Positions 7,540 through 16,862 of a stretch of 64,000 bases of DNA are shown here, piece by piece; within the stretch, counting starts at the first letter, position 1; every line of letters starts with the position of its first letter. The translations under genes and the position numbers were made by a program. Where the stretch lies: positions 1 to 64,000 of the forward strand of contig CAZJHD010000002.1 of assembly GCA_964545855.1 (NCBI GenBank). Direction: 5' to 3'. Under the pieces are notes generated by a model, which saw only the letters and a program-made list of their open reading frames with translations, was not told where the DNA came from and did not search any database. The DNA is from CAZJHD01 sp964545855 (GTDB taxonomy: Bacteria; Planctomycetota; UBA1135; JACQFD01).

Positions 7540-9231
7540 ATGCTCGCACCTCGGAGGCTCCTGCGGATCGTCGCCCTCCTCGCGGCGTGTCTCGCCCCCG
7601 CGCTGGGCGCGTCGCTCGCCGGGTGCGGCCAGGGGACGCCGGGCTCCGCGTCGGCGCCGGCGGGCGGACCGGCACCGAGCGCCGCGCTGGACGGACTTCC
7701 GGACACGCTCGCGTCGATCCCCTCGCAGCCGGAGTTCTGGGACGAGGATCCCTCGCGGCTCCTCCCGCGCCTCGCCTCGAAGCTCGAGAGGGGCTCCGCC
7801 GAGGCCCGACGGCTCGCGATCGACTGGATGGCGGGCCAGGGCGAGGAGGCCGTTCCGGAGATCCTCCGCGTGCTCGAGCGCAACGCGACGGATCCCGCCC
7901 ACTTCGGCGTCGCCGTGAACGCCTGCGAGGCCCTCGCCCGCACGCGAACCTCGTCGCCGGCCGCGCGCGAGGCGCTCGTCCGTCTGCTCCGCCACGCGTC
8001 GGGCACCGTGCGCACCTCGGCCTCGAGGGCGCTCGGTCAGCTCGGCAGGCCGGAGGCGATCGAGCCCCTCTGGGAGGCATTCCTGCGCGCCGACGCCGTC
8101 GAGCGCGTCGCGATCCTTCGGGACCTGGGGAAGATCGACGACGCCCTCACCGACGAACGGCTCGCCGCGCTCGTCGCCGACGCCGCGCGCTCCGCGGCGG
8201 AGCGGCAGTCGGCGCTCGAGATCCTCGCATCGCGTCCCGTCGCACGCGTGGGCGATCACCTCGCGGCCGCCCTCGACGAGCCGACGCCGCTCCCCGAGAT
8301 CGCGTCCCTCGCCCTGCTCGCGCGCGGCGACGACGCGGCGATCGCCCTCGCGCGCAGGCTCGCGACCGACGTGCGCGGACCGCTCGCTCCGCACCTCGGC
8401 GCGAAGGCGTCCCTCGCGCTCGCTCTCTCCGGTGATCTCGATGCGGCGCTCGCCGCACTGCGCGACGGCGACGCGAACACGCGACTCCACGTGGGAGTGG
8501 CCGCCCTTCGTGGTGCCCTCGCGGGCGGCGCGCTCGCGGCCTCGGCGCGAACGCGGGCGCTGGAGGGGATCCGACTCGCCGCCGGCGACGCGGACACCGT
8601 CGTGCGTCTCGAGGCGATCCGGACGCTCCGCGATGCGGGGGAGATGCTGCCTCTGGAGGACGACCTCGAGGACCTCGCGTCCAGCGATCCGATCCGGGAG
8701 AGCGCGGGTCTCACGGTGACGACCGATCTCCAGGTGGCCGATCCGCGCGCCGTGCCGATCCTGATCTCGAAGCTGCGCGCGGCTCCCTTCGTGCGCAAGC
8801 GCGGCTACGCGCAAGCCCTCGGCCGCCTCGCGGACCCGCGCGCGGCCACGGTTCTCGAGGAGTTCCTCGACGGACCGAGCGAGCGGACCGACGGGATCCT
8901 GTTCGCCGACTACGCCGCGATCCAGCTGTCGAACCTGGGCGGCGCGGGTCTGGCCGCGCTGGAGCGCGGCCTCGAACGCGTGCGCGAGCCAGGGCGGCGC
9001 ATCGGGATCGTGCGCGCGATCGCCGGGAGCACCGAAGACGCGGCGAAGCCGATCCTCGAGCGCATCGCGTCCGACCGGTCCGAACACCGGGAGATCCGCG
9101 CCGTCGCGATCCGGGCGTTCCCGCGCGTCGTCGGGCTCGAGGGAGCGCGGATCCTGAAGCGCCTCCTCGCGACGGAGACCGACGAGCTCGTCCGCCGTCT
9201 CCTGAACGCGACGCTCTGGGAGCTCTACTGA
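7540..9231 (+). CDS. HEAT-repeat lipoprotein
   Basis: 563 aa. A signal peptide ends in the lipobox SLAGC near residue 28, predicting an envelope lipoprotein. The remainder is a chain of about a dozen HEAT/PBS-lyase-type helical pairs; typical units are VRTSASRALGQLGRPEAIEP and KRGYAQALGRLADPRAATVL. Such alpha-solenoids act as protein-binding scaffolds; no catalytic residues are visible. It is one of at least four HEAT or TPR/HEAT exported proteins in this window. The start codon is 27 nt from the divergent dus start, so the promoters must be very compact or lie inside the neighbouring gene. Confidence 0.85.
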   Translation: MLAPRRLLRIVALLAACLAPALGASLAGCGQGTPGSASAPAGGPAPSAALDGLPDTLASIPSQPEFWDEDPSRLLPRLASKLERGSAEARRLAIDWMAGQGEEAVPEILRVLERNATDPAHFGVAVNACEALARTRTSSPAAREALVRLLRHASGTVRTSASRALGQLGRPEAIEPLWEAFLRADAVERVAILRDLGKIDDALTDERLAALVADAARSAAERQSALEILASRPVARVGDHLAAALDEPTPLPEIASLALLARGDDAAIALARRLATDVRGPLAPHLGAKASLALALSGDLDAALAALRDGDANTRLHVGVAALRGALAGGALAASARTRALEGIRLAAGDADTVVRLEAIRTLRDAGEMLPLEDDLEDLASSDPIRESAGLTVTTDLQVADPRAVPILISKLRAAPFVRKRGYAQALGRLADPRAATVLEEFLDGPSERTDGILFADYAAIQLSNLGGAGLAALERGLERVREPGRRIGIVRAIAGSTEDAAKPILERIASDRSEHREIRAVAIRAFPRVVGLEGARILKRLLATETDELVRRLLNATLWELY

Positions 9232-9269
9232 TCCGGCGCGCACCGCGGGTCCGAGGGCGCCCGCGAAGG

Positions 9270-9296
9270 GCTGCCGCGCGTCAGCGCTGCGGCAGC
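9270..9296. terminator. Hairpin at convergent gene ends
   Basis: Perfect 8-bp stem GCTGCCGC / GCGGCAGC with an 11-nt loop, lying between the HEAT lipoprotein stop (9231) and across the stop of the pseudopilin gene (9281). No U-tract follows in either direction, so terminator function is plausible from position only. Confidence 0.45.
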
Positions 9297-10063
9297 GGAA
9301 TCGGCTCCCAGACGTCTCCGTACTCCGCGACGTAGCTGTAGGGCGAGACCGCCCGCGAGTCGGCCGGGACCTTGGAGGGAGACGTCTCGGGCGCCGTGGC
9401 CGCGCCACCGTCGCCTCCGGTCGCGCGCGCGGCGAAGGGTCGCGGCGCCATGGAGTAGCCCGAGTAGCGGTGGTGCAGGTTCCGCGTCTCGAGCACGCTC
9501 TCGACCGTCGTGCGGAAGAAGAAGCCCGATGGATCGATGGCGAAGGCGCTGGTCCCCGACCGGCCATACCGCTCGGGCCAGGCGTAGACGACGAATCCGT
9601 CCTTCGACGGCGCCACCGCGGCGTCTCCCGGATCGGGGCGCAAGTCTCCGTCGCGCGTCACGAAGAACATCCGGAAGACGTAGCCGTGGCGCACCACGAA
9701 CTGGCCACCCTCGCGGTGATCCGCGTCCTCCAGCAGGAGACCCGACCGGAAGAGCTCCGTGAAGGAACCGAAGCGGGGCTGTCCATCGGACGCCACGGAA
9801 AGGCCGCGCTCGCGGTAGCGGATCTGGAAGTCGCGGATCCGCGTCATGCTCTCGATGGCGCTCTCCGCGTTCCCGGCGAGCGTCATGCCCCGAAGCACCG
9901 GAACCGTGAGACCCGCGAGGACGAGGGCGCCCGCGACGAGGATGAGGAGCTCGACGAGCGAGAATCCGGCGCGCCGCCCGCCGAGCCCTCGCGCCACGCG
10001 GTGTCGCGGTCGGGTGCGGAGAGGTGCGCTGAGAAGTGCGCGGAGAGGAGGGAGAGCGTGCAT
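9281..10063 (-). CDS. Type IV pilin-like (pseudopilin) protein
   Basis: About 260 aa with the prepilin signature GG-RRAG then FSLVELLILVAGALVLAGLT: Gly before the cut, Phe +1, Glu +5. The globular part contains DGFVVYAWPERYGRSGTSAFA, suggesting a beta-rich soluble domain, as in secretion pseudopilins. The start is uncertain. ATG 10063 gives a 33-residue leader, GTG 9997 would give a more usual 11-residue leader, and ATG 10117 gives 51. No ribosome site decides between them. It diverges from the CCA-adding enzyme. With the gene at 249 this is the second orphan pseudopilin, and no secretin or GspE/F genes are in the window. Confidence 0.75.
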   Translation of the reverse strand: MHALPPLRALLSAPLRTRPRHRVARGLGGRRAGFSLVELLILVAGALVLAGLTVPVLRGMTLAGNAESAIESMTRIRDFQIRYRERGLSVASDGQPRFGSFTELFRSGLLLEDADHREGGQFVVRHGYVFRMFFVTRDGDLRPDPGDAAVAPSKDGFVVYAWPERYGRSGTSAFAIDPSGFFFRTTVESVLETRNLHHRYSGYSMAPRPFAARATGGDGGAATAPETSPSKVPADSRAVSPYSYVAEYGDVWEPIPLPQR

Positions 10064-10230
10064 CGAGGCGATCGCCGGATCGCCGAGAGCGGATCGGGCG
10101 CGGGGAGGGGCGATCATGGGAAGTGCGCAGGTCCGCTTCAAAGGGAAAGACCGCGTGCCGCTCGTGCCGATCCTCGTTCCGCGAAGTCCTCTCGCGTCGG
10201 CGGCGCGTCGTGCGGCATCCTCGGTGGATC

Positions 10231-11613
10231 GTGCAGCGCAGTCTCCGGATCGAGCGGGTCGACGCCCGCGTGTTCGACGCGACGCCCGAGGGGCGCGGCG
10301 CGAGCCGCATCGTCGGGCGGCTGCGCGACGCGGGCCACCAGGCGTGGCTCGCGGGCGGCTGCGTGCGCGACGCGCTCCTCGGCGACACCCCCCACGACTT
10401 CGACGTGGCGACCTCGGCCACGCCCGAGGAGGTGCATGCGGCGTTCCCGAAGGTCGTGGACACGGGGATCCGCTTCGGCACGGTCACCGTCGTGGACGCC
10501 GACGTCTCCGTCGAGGTGACGACGTTCCGGGGCGAGTCGTCCTACCTCGACGGAAGGCGGCCGAGCTCGGTCTCCTTCGGCGTGACGCTCGAGGAGGACG
10601 CCCAGCGCCGGGACTTCACCATCAACGCGCTCTACGGCGATCCCGCGCGCTGCGAGATCCTCGACCCGGTGGGCGGGATCGACGACCTGCGGGACCGGCG
10701 GCTCCGCGCCGTGGGGGAGCCGGGCGCCCGGTTCGACGAGGACGCGTTGCGCCTCCTGCGGCTCGTTCGCTTCGCGACGCGCTTCCAGGCGCGCATCGAC
10801 CCCGCCACGGAGCGGGCGGCGCGCGCGCGGCCCCATCGGCTGACGCTGCTGTCGGCGGAGCGCGTGCGCGAGGAGCTCGTGAAGATGTGGGCGCGGGCGG
10901 ACGCCGCCGAGGCGATGCGCGGGCTCGACGCGCTCGGATTCCTCGACGTCGTGCTGCCGGAGGTGGGCGCGACGAGGGGAGTGCCGCAGCCGCCGCAGTA
11001 CCACCCGGAGGGCGACGTCCTCGTGCACACGATCGACGTGCTGGCGCGTCTCCAGCGGAGGACGGTCGCGCTCTCCCTGGCGGCCCTCTTCCACGACGTG
11101 GGGAAGACCCGGACGCTCACGGTGAGCGACCGGATCCGTTTCCACGGACACGAGCATGTCTCCTGCGAGCTGCTGGAGCCCCGGCTGCGGTCGCTCCGAT
11201 TCTCGAACGCGGAGATCGAGCAGGTCCTCGACCTCGTGGTGGAGCACATCCGCTTCGGGTCCTTCGCGGAGTGGCGGCGCGCGAAGCAGCTCCGCTTCCT
11301 CTCGAAGCCGAACGCGCGCGACCACCTCACCTTCCACCGCGCCGACCGGCAGTCCGGCGGAGGGTCGCTCGAGACCCACGACCTCGCGCTGAGGGAGCTC
11401 GACCGGATCGAACGAGAGCCGCCGCCGCGGGCGCCGTTGCTGACGGGGAACGACCTCCGCGAACTCGGGTATCCCCCGGGCCCCGCCTTCCGCGAGATTC
11501 TCGGGGCCCTGCGGGACGAGCAGCTCGAAGGGTCGCTCGAGACGCGAGACGCCGCCGTCGCCTGGGTGGTCGGAAAGTTCCCGATGAAGCCGCAGGGCCC
11601 CTCCAGCCGATAG
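10231..11613 (+). CDS. cca: CCA-adding enzyme / poly(A) polymerase family nucleotidyltransferase
   Basis: About 460 aa. Class II nucleotidyltransferase head: WLAGGCVRDALLG (residues 40-51), then DFD with the metal-binding Asp56 and Asp58, then RDFTINALY and the DEDALRLLRLVRFATRF nucleotide-recognition helix. A C-terminal HD domain follows (LFHDVGKTRT near residue 289; HGHEHVS), as in the HD-containing bacterial tRNA nucleotidyltransferases. It repairs or adds the CCA 3' end of tRNA; a poly(A) polymerase role cannot be excluded by eye. The window's tRNA-Leu encodes its own CCA, but the tRNA-like gene at 31724 does not. GTG 10231 is preferred over GTG 10210 because a GGTGG precedes it; this is not certain. 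Confidence 0.88.
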   Translation: MQRSLRIERVDARVFDATPEGRGASRIVGRLRDAGHQAWLAGGCVRDALLGDTPHDFDVATSATPEEVHAAFPKVVDTGIRFGTVTVVDADVSVEVTTFRGESSYLDGRRPSSVSFGVTLEEDAQRRDFTINALYGDPARCEILDPVGGIDDLRDRRLRAVGEPGARFDEDALRLLRLVRFATRFQARIDPATERAARARPHRLTLLSAERVREELVKMWARADAAEAMRGLDALGFLDVVLPEVGATRGVPQPPQYHPEGDVLVHTIDVLARLQRRTVALSLAALFHDVGKTRTLTVSDRIRFHGHEHVSCELLEPRLRSLRFSNAEIEQVLDLVVEHIRFGSFAEWRRAKQLRFLSKPNARDHLTFHRADRQSGGGSLETHDLALRELDRIEREPPPRAPLLTGNDLRELGYPPGPAFREILGALRDEQLEGSLETRDAAVAWVVGKFPMKPQGPSSR

Positions 11614-11659
11614 GAGCGGGGGAGAGCCGCCCCCACGAAACGGGGGCCCCTGGGGGACC

Positions 11660-12076
11660 GTGACGCTCCGCGGAGATTCGTTCGAACAGTTTCGGCGCAA
11701 TCGCCAAGTGCGAAGACTCGAGCAGCAGCTCCGGAGCCGCGTCTCCGATGCGCGCCGCGAGCTCGTGCGCAAGATCGAGGAGGCGGAGGAGCTCGAGGAG
11801 ATCGAGCGCCGCGTCACGATCGAGATGAAGGAGTTCTTCCGCGAGTCGACACGGATGGCCGCGACGGTGCTCTCGGAGATCCACAAGCGCCGCTCCGACG
11901 AGGTGGAGGCGCAGCTCGAGCAGGAGATCGCGGGGTTCTTCGACGACACGAAGGCCCGCGCCCTGAACGCGCTCTGCGGAGCCCGCGCCGGCGACCTGCA
12001 GGCCACGAGCGAGCTGGACTCGATCCTCGCGGAGCGCGTCGGCGCACTCGCGCGTGCCACGATCCGCAGCGACTGA
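11660..12076 (+). CDS. Small coiled-coil protein, unknown
   Basis: 138 aa with a GTG start 46 nt after the CCA-enzyme gene, probably co-transcribed. The sequence is strongly helical and charged: RQVRRLEQQLRSRVSDARRE, then KIEEAEELEEIERRVTIEM, consistent with a coiled coil over about residues 15-60 and a second helical bundle. It has no signal peptide, membrane segment or catalytic motif. I do not recognise a family. A 6-bp GC hairpin (11629-11647) lies in the short gap before it. It converges on the UbiA-like gene with only 6 nt between stops. Confidence 0.7.
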   Translation: MTLRGDSFEQFRRNRQVRRLEQQLRSRVSDARRELVRKIEEAEELEEIERRVTIEMKEFFRESTRMAATVLSEIHKRRSDEVEAQLEQEIAGFFDDTKARALNALCGARAGDLQATSELDSILAERVGALARATIRSD

Positions 12077-12082
12077 AGAACC

Positions 12083-13024
12083 TCAGGTCGGCGGGATCCA
12101 GCGCGCCAGGAGACGCGAGGTCATGTAGCCGGCGCCGCACAGGAGCGCCAGCAGCGGCGCGCCCGCCACCAGCGCAACGACGGCCTGGAACACGAGCGTC
12201 GCTCGGAGGCCCGCCCCCACGAGGGCACCCACGCGATCGGGCGTCCAAGGGCGAGGCGGTCCGAGCAGGAGCGACAGCGGCTCGATCGCGACGCACCAGA
12301 GGAGCGCCGCCGCGGCGCCGCCAGGGAAGCCCGCCAGGTGTCCGCCCGCGACGCCGAGCCCCGCCACAGCGAGGAGACCGGCGACGGCGGGGCGGAGCCG
12401 GCCCATGGCTCGATCCTCGCCGAGCGCGAGCACGGAGACGCCGAGGACCCAGCCGCCGTAGCCGATCGCGACGCCGGTGACGAGGGCCGGCGGAGGCAGG
12501 TGCGCGCCGCCGGCGACGGCGCCGCCGAGGACGTTCAGGACGCGCGCAGCGCCGAGGAGCAGCGGCCCCTGCACCGCGCCGCGGCGAGTCCCGAGGTCGT
12601 AGAGGAGGACCACGGCGATCAGCGGCACCACCACCGCGAGATTCGCGGCGACGGCGGAGGCGCCGACGGCGACCGCCACGAGGACGGTCCCGAGCGTCCG
12701 CGCCTCGCCGACGGAGACGGCACCCGAGGGGATCGGCCGGCCGGGCCGGGTCCGAGCGTCCTCGCGGCGGTCGGCGACGTCGTTCCAGACCATGCCCGCG
12801 TGGTAGACGGCGAAGGAGGCGGCGAGCGCGGCGAGGAGCCTCCAGGGATCGAGCGCCAGCACGGAGGCTCCCGGCGTCTCGGTCGCGTGGATCGCGGCGC
12901 GCGCGAGCACGGCGCCCGCGGCGACGTCGGCGAGGGGCGACGGGAAGTTCGAGAACCGCAGGAGCCGGAGACGCGCGCCGACGGGGCCCTCGACCCAGTG
13001 CCCCTCGCTCCTATTCGCGGTCAT
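12083..13024 (-). CDS. UbiA-family prenyltransferase-like membrane protein
   Basis: 313 aa with about eight hydrophobic segments. The first Asp-rich motif is complete: N81-D82-x2-D85-x3-D89 (NDVADRREDARTRPGRPIPSG), typical of UbiA enzymes that move a prenyl chain to an acceptor. The second motif, YDLGTRRG around residue 142, is reduced compared with the usual DxxxD. The substrate cannot be told; SCO3242-like or 4-hydroxybenzoate-type members are both possible. Its start lies 4 nt after the rseP stop, so it is the last gene of a dxr-rseP-ubiA run, which would link it to isoprenoid supply from Dxr. Confidence 0.8.
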   Translation of the reverse strand: MTANRSEGHWVEGPVGARLRLLRFSNFPSPLADVAAGAVLARAAIHATETPGASVLALDPWRLLAALAASFAVYHAGMVWNDVADRREDARTRPGRPIPSGAVSVGEARTLGTVLVAVAVGASAVAANLAVVVPLIAVVLLYDLGTRRGAVQGPLLLGAARVLNVLGGAVAGGAHLPPPALVTGVAIGYGGWVLGVSVLALGEDRAMGRLRPAVAGLLAVAGLGVAGGHLAGFPGGAAAALLWCVAIEPLSLLLGPPRPWTPDRVGALVGAGLRATLVFQAVVALVAGAPLLALLCGAGYMTSRLLARWIPPT

Positions 13025-13028
13025 GGAC

Positions 13029-14960
13029 TCAGCGGAACAGACCGAAGACGTTGCGCACGTCGTGGAACGTCACGAAGAGCATCAGCGCGATCAGGAGGAA
13101 GATCCCCACGGTCTGCGAGGCGCCGAGGACGCGGTCGCTCACGGGGGAGCCCTTCACCGCCTCGACGAGCACGAAGACGATGCTCCCACCGTCGAGCGCC
13201 GGGATCGGGAGGAGGTTGATGAGCGCGAGGTTGAGGGAGAGCTGCGCCAGGAGGAGGAGAAGGGGGATCCAGCCTGCCTGGGCGTACCGGTAGGTCACCG
13301 AGGCGATCGAGATGGGGCCGCTCAGCGTCTTCTCGGCGGCGACCTCTCCCGTGACGATCTTCTTCAGCAGGAAGAGGATCTGCTTCATCAGCTTCAGCGA
13401 CGCGGAGAGGCCGAGCTGGATGGCGCCGAGGGTCGAGTCGGCGCGCAGGAGCGTGTCGTCCTGCACGAACGAGAAGGTCGGCCGGCGGTGCGTGCGCTTC
13501 TGCAGCGCGACGGAGAGTTCGAGCGTGGTCGGCGCGCCGTCCGACCCCTCGGAGGCGCGCTCGGCCCGGAGTGTGAGCGGCTCTCCCTCCTGTACCCGCG
13601 ACGCCGCGCGCTGCACGTCCTCCCACGTGCCGACGGCCCGCCCCGCGATCTCGACGATGCGGTCGCCCGTGCGCAGACCCGCCTGCTCGCCCGCGGAGCC
13701 CGGCTGCACGGCCACTCGCGGCACGGGCCTCTCGGCCTCGAGTTCGACGCTCCAGGCGAGCTCGCGCGCGTCGGCGGCGGAGCCCGGTTGGTCCGGTCGA
13801 CCGTCGAGGTTGAGCGTCAGCCGCAATCCGCGGCGCTCGATCTCGATCGCGAGCGGCCTCGGCGCCTGGAGGTGCTTGTGGAGCTCGCGAGCGCGGGAGA
13901 GCGGCGCGCCGCCGATCGTGAGGATCCGGTCGCCAGGGAGGAGGCCGAGATCCTCCCAGGCGCTCCCGGGGCGGACGGAGCGCACGCGTTGCGCGAGCGG
14001 CTCGACGCCGATCGCGGGAGCGCCTTCGATCTCCCGGAGCGCGAGCGACTCGATGGCGAGGACCCGGTCGAGGTCCACCTGCGTACGGGCGCGCGCCGAG
14101 CTGCCGGGCACGAATCGAGCGAGGAACGGCGACTCGGGGAACGCCAGGTCGAGGTCGATGTCCTGGGGAGTGCGCCACGTGACGGGCGCGCCGTCGTACT
14201 CGACGAGCAGATCGCCGGTTCGGAGGCCTGCGTCGAACGCCGCGCCCTCCTCGCCGACCGCGATCTCTAGGCCGAGCACGTCGCGACCGAGACGCGGATC
14301 GCGGACCACTTGCACACGGCTCCCGGGCTCGATCCCGATCCGTGCGAATCCCTGCTGCGGGTCGTACTCGGTCTCCACCAGCAGCGAGCGCGGCACGTAG
14401 GTGCCGGGTGCGCCGAGGACGGGCTCCCGGATCTCGAGGCGAAGAGGAGACGGCGAGAGGGCGACCTCGGGAGGAATCTGATCGAACGACCGGATCTCGA
14501 CGTCGTTGATCGACTCGATGATCGAGCCGGGGCGGATGCCCGCCGTCCACGCCGGGCTGCCGACGGTGACGGCGCCGACCACGGGTCTCTGCACGGAGAC
14601 CCCCGAGGCGTACACGATCGGGAAGAGCGCGAAAGCCACGAGGACGTTCATGACGACGCCCGCGCTGTACACGAAGAGTCGCTGCAGCGGTGGCTTCCGC
14701 GAGAGCGCACCGGCACCGGATTCGTCGGGGTCTCCCGTGAGATCTCCCAACATGCGGACGTAGCCGCCGATCGGGATCGCCGAGAGGCGGTAGTCGCAGC
14801 CGCCACGCTCGAAGCCCCAGATCCTCGGTCCCATGCCGAGCGAGAACACGAGGACGTCGACGCGGCAGAGACGGGCAGCGATGAAGTGACCCGCCTCGTG
14901 CACGAAGACGAGGAAGCCGATGCCGAAGGCGGCTTGGAGGATCGAGAAGAATGTGTCCAA
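13029..14960 (-). CDS. rseP: Site-2 (M50) intramembrane metalloprotease RseP-like
   Basis: About 643 aa, TTG start (LDTFFSILQ). Zinc site H21-E22-x2-H25 in the first membrane helix (FVHEAGHFIAARL); third ligand region NLLPIPALDGG near the C-terminus; GYVRMLGD is also typical. Members cut anti-sigma factors or signal peptides inside the membrane, so it may act on the anti-sigma factor at 2917 (inference). Unusually long: E. coli RseP is about 450 aa with two PDZ domains. Here the insert shows four PDZ-like units (GIRPGSIIESINDV, GLRTGDLLVEYDG, GLLPGDRILTIGG, GLRTGDRIVEIAG). It sits 95 nt after dxr, the common dxr-rseP order. Confidence 0.92.
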   Translation of the reverse strand: MDTFFSILQAAFGIGFLVFVHEAGHFIAARLCRVDVLVFSLGMGPRIWGFERGGCDYRLSAIPIGGYVRMLGDLTGDPDESGAGALSRKPPLQRLFVYSAGVVMNVLVAFALFPIVYASGVSVQRPVVGAVTVGSPAWTAGIRPGSIIESINDVEIRSFDQIPPEVALSPSPLRLEIREPVLGAPGTYVPRSLLVETEYDPQQGFARIGIEPGSRVQVVRDPRLGRDVLGLEIAVGEEGAAFDAGLRTGDLLVEYDGAPVTWRTPQDIDLDLAFPESPFLARFVPGSSARARTQVDLDRVLAIESLALREIEGAPAIGVEPLAQRVRSVRPGSAWEDLGLLPGDRILTIGGAPLSRARELHKHLQAPRPLAIEIERRGLRLTLNLDGRPDQPGSAADARELAWSVELEAERPVPRVAVQPGSAGEQAGLRTGDRIVEIAGRAVGTWEDVQRAASRVQEGEPLTLRAERASEGSDGAPTTLELSVALQKRTHRRPTFSFVQDDTLLRADSTLGAIQLGLSASLKLMKQILFLLKKIVTGEVAAEKTLSGPISIASVTYRYAQAGWIPLLLLLAQLSLNLALINLLPIPALDGGSIVFVLVEAVKGSPVSDRVLGASQTVGIFLLIALMLFVTFHDVRNVFGLFR

Positions 14961-15055
14961 GGGTCTCGAGGGGACGGACGGCGCCGCGCGGAACGACTCG
15001 GTGTGGATCGGCTCGCGAGGCTGCCTCGGGCGAGGTTCGTCCCCGTCTCCTGCTC

Positions 15056-16216
15056 CTAGGAGACGATCGCCGCGATGCGCGACCGCACGAATTCTCGCGC
15101 GCGCTCGTCGGCGCGGTGCACGTCCTCGAGGCTCGAGCACTCCGGCTCCACGAGGGAGGCCAGCGCCTCGGCGCAGAGCCGCGCGATGTCCGGGAATCGG
15201 ATCTCGCCGTCGAGGAACCGGCGCGTCGCCACCTCGTCGGCGGCATTCAGGACCGCGCCGGCGGTCCCACCGAGCTCGATGCAGCGCCCTCCGAGCCGCA
15301 GCGCCGGGTAGCGCGCGTGATCGGGCTCCTCGAAGGTGAGCTGCGCGAACCGCGTCGGGTCGAAGGGATCCAGATCGATCGGACCGCGGTCGGGATGGTG
15401 CAGCGCGACCTGGATCGGGATCCGCATGTCGGGGATGCCCATCTGCGCGAGCATGCTCGCGTCCTCGAGCTCGACCATCGAGTGGACGATCGACTGTCGG
15501 TGGATCAGCACGCGGATGCGGTCCAGCGGGAGCCCGAAGAGGTGGTGGGCTTCGACGATCTCGAATGCCTTGTTCATCATCGTGGCGCTCCCCACGGTGA
15601 TGCGCTCGCCCATGCTCCAGTTGGGGTGGCACAGCGCTTCGGCGGGCGTGATCGCGCCGAAGGTGGCGGGGGCGCGATCTCGGAACGGGCCGCCCGAGCC
15701 CGTGAGGAAGATCCGCCGGATGGCTCGGCGGGGCTCGCGGCGCACGCACTGGAAGATCGCCGAATGCTCGGAGTCGACGGGGATGATCTCGGCTCCCGTC
15801 CGCCGCGCGAGGTCCACGAGCATCGCGCCCGCGATGACGAGGGACTCCTTGTTCGCGAGAGCGAGATCCCGGCCCTGACGCAGGCACTCGTGGGAGGCGG
15901 GGAGACCCGCGGCCCCGGTGATCCCGTGCACCACTCGATCGAATTCGACTTCGCGCAGCAACGCGACGGGAGCGTCGGGGCCGTCGATCACTCGGACGCC
16001 GCTCGCGCTCGCGGCCGGCCGGATCGCCTCCGCGGAATCGGGATCCGTGAGCGCGATCACCGAGACGCCGAAGGAGCGCGCCTGCTCCAGGAGCCGCTTC
16101 CCCTGGGTCCGCGCGGCGAGGCCGGTGAGTGTGAACCGGTCTCTCTGGGCGTCGATCAGGCGAATAGTGTTCTCGCCGACGCTGCCGGTCGAGCCGAGGA
16201 GGACGAGCCGCTTCAT
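15056..16216 (-). CDS. dxr: 1-deoxy-D-xylulose 5-phosphate reductoisomerase
   Basis: 386 aa. First committed step of the non-mevalonate isoprenoid pathway: DXP to MEP with NADPH. Visible marks are the Rossmann loop LLGSTGSVGENT (residues 5-16), LANKESLVIAG, the metal/substrate motif VDSEHSAIFQ, FLTGSGGPFRD and HPNWSMGERITVGSATMMNK. Length is typical. ATG 16216 (MKRLVLLGSTG) fits the family N-terminus; ATG 16234 would add six residues. It heads the minus-strand run with rseP and a UbiA-like prenyltransferase and diverges from the Nudix gene over about 112 nt, where the promoters should lie. Confidence 0.96.
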   Translation of the reverse strand: MKRLVLLGSTGSVGENTIRLIDAQRDRFTLTGLAARTQGKRLLEQARSFGVSVIALTDPDSAEAIRPAASASGVRVIDGPDAPVALLREVEFDRVVHGITGAAGLPASHECLRQGRDLALANKESLVIAGAMLVDLARRTGAEIIPVDSEHSAIFQCVRREPRRAIRRIFLTGSGGPFRDRAPATFGAITPAEALCHPNWSMGERITVGSATMMNKAFEIVEAHHLFGLPLDRIRVLIHRQSIVHSMVELEDASMLAQMGIPDMRIPIQVALHHPDRGPIDLDPFDPTRFAQLTFEEPDHARYPALRLGGRCIELGGTAGAVLNAADEVATRRFLDGEIRFPDIARLCAEALASLVEPECSSLEDVHRADERAREFVRSRIAAIVS

Positions 16217-16328
16217 GGGGCGGGGGTCGACCATAGGGCCCCGGCGGAAGGGACGGAAGGGAGAAGGGGCGTCACGGGCGCATGAGTTCCACCCGCATCG
16301 GCGCACGCTGGGGCCCCATAATCGAGTC

Positions 16329-16862
16329 GTGTGGGAATCCCGCGCTCGCTACTGCCCGCTCTGCGCGGCTGCTTTCGTGACGCGTCCGGTCGACGGGCTC
16401 CCGAGGCCGGTGTGCGCCGGCTGCGGCTTCGTCCTGTACCAGAATCCGGCGTCGGCGTCCTGCGCCGTCGTCGTTGCCCGCCACGAAGTCTGCCTCGTGC
16501 GCCGGCGCATCGAGCCCTACCGTGGCCACTGGACCCTTCCGGCCGGGTTCCAGGAGTACCACGAGACCGCGCGCGACGCCGCGATCCGCGAAGCGCGCGA
16601 GGAATGCGGGCTCGAGGTCGAGATCCTCGGCCTGCTCGACGTCCTCTACACGACCGACGACGCGCGGAAGCGAGCGAACCTGACCGTCTATCTCGCGCGC
16701 CCGACGGGGGGCGCATTGCGTCCCGGAGACGACGCCGAGGACGCCGCGTTCTTCCCGGTCGACCGGCTTCCCGAGCAGATCGGATTCGAGAACAACCGCC
16801 TCATCCTGGACACTCTCCGCCGCCGCGCCGAGGCCGGCCATTCCCTCGACGAGATTCCATGA
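16329..16862 (+). CDS. Nudix hydrolase with N-terminal zinc ribbon
   Basis: 177 aa, GTG start. An N-terminal ribbon has two CxxC pairs (C9/C12 and C29/C32). The Nudix domain has a perfect box, G73-x5-E79-x7-R87-E88-x2-E91-E92-x-G94 (within AIREAREECGLEVE). This layout occurs in NUDIX enzymes related to NADH pyrophosphatase and ADP-ribose/nucleotide-sugar pyrophosphatases; the exact substrate is not predicted. The stop overlaps the purM start by 4 nt (ATGA), so the two are translationally coupled, an uncommon neighbourhood for purM that might suggest nucleotide housekeeping. Confidence 0.88.
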   Translation: MWESRARYCPLCAAAFVTRPVDGLPRPVCAGCGFVLYQNPASASCAVVVARHEVCLVRRRIEPYRGHWTLPAGFQEYHETARDAAIREAREECGLEVEILGLLDVLYTTDDARKRANLTVYLARPTGGALRPGDDAEDAAFFPVDRLPEQIGFENNRLILDTLRRRAEAGHSLDEIP

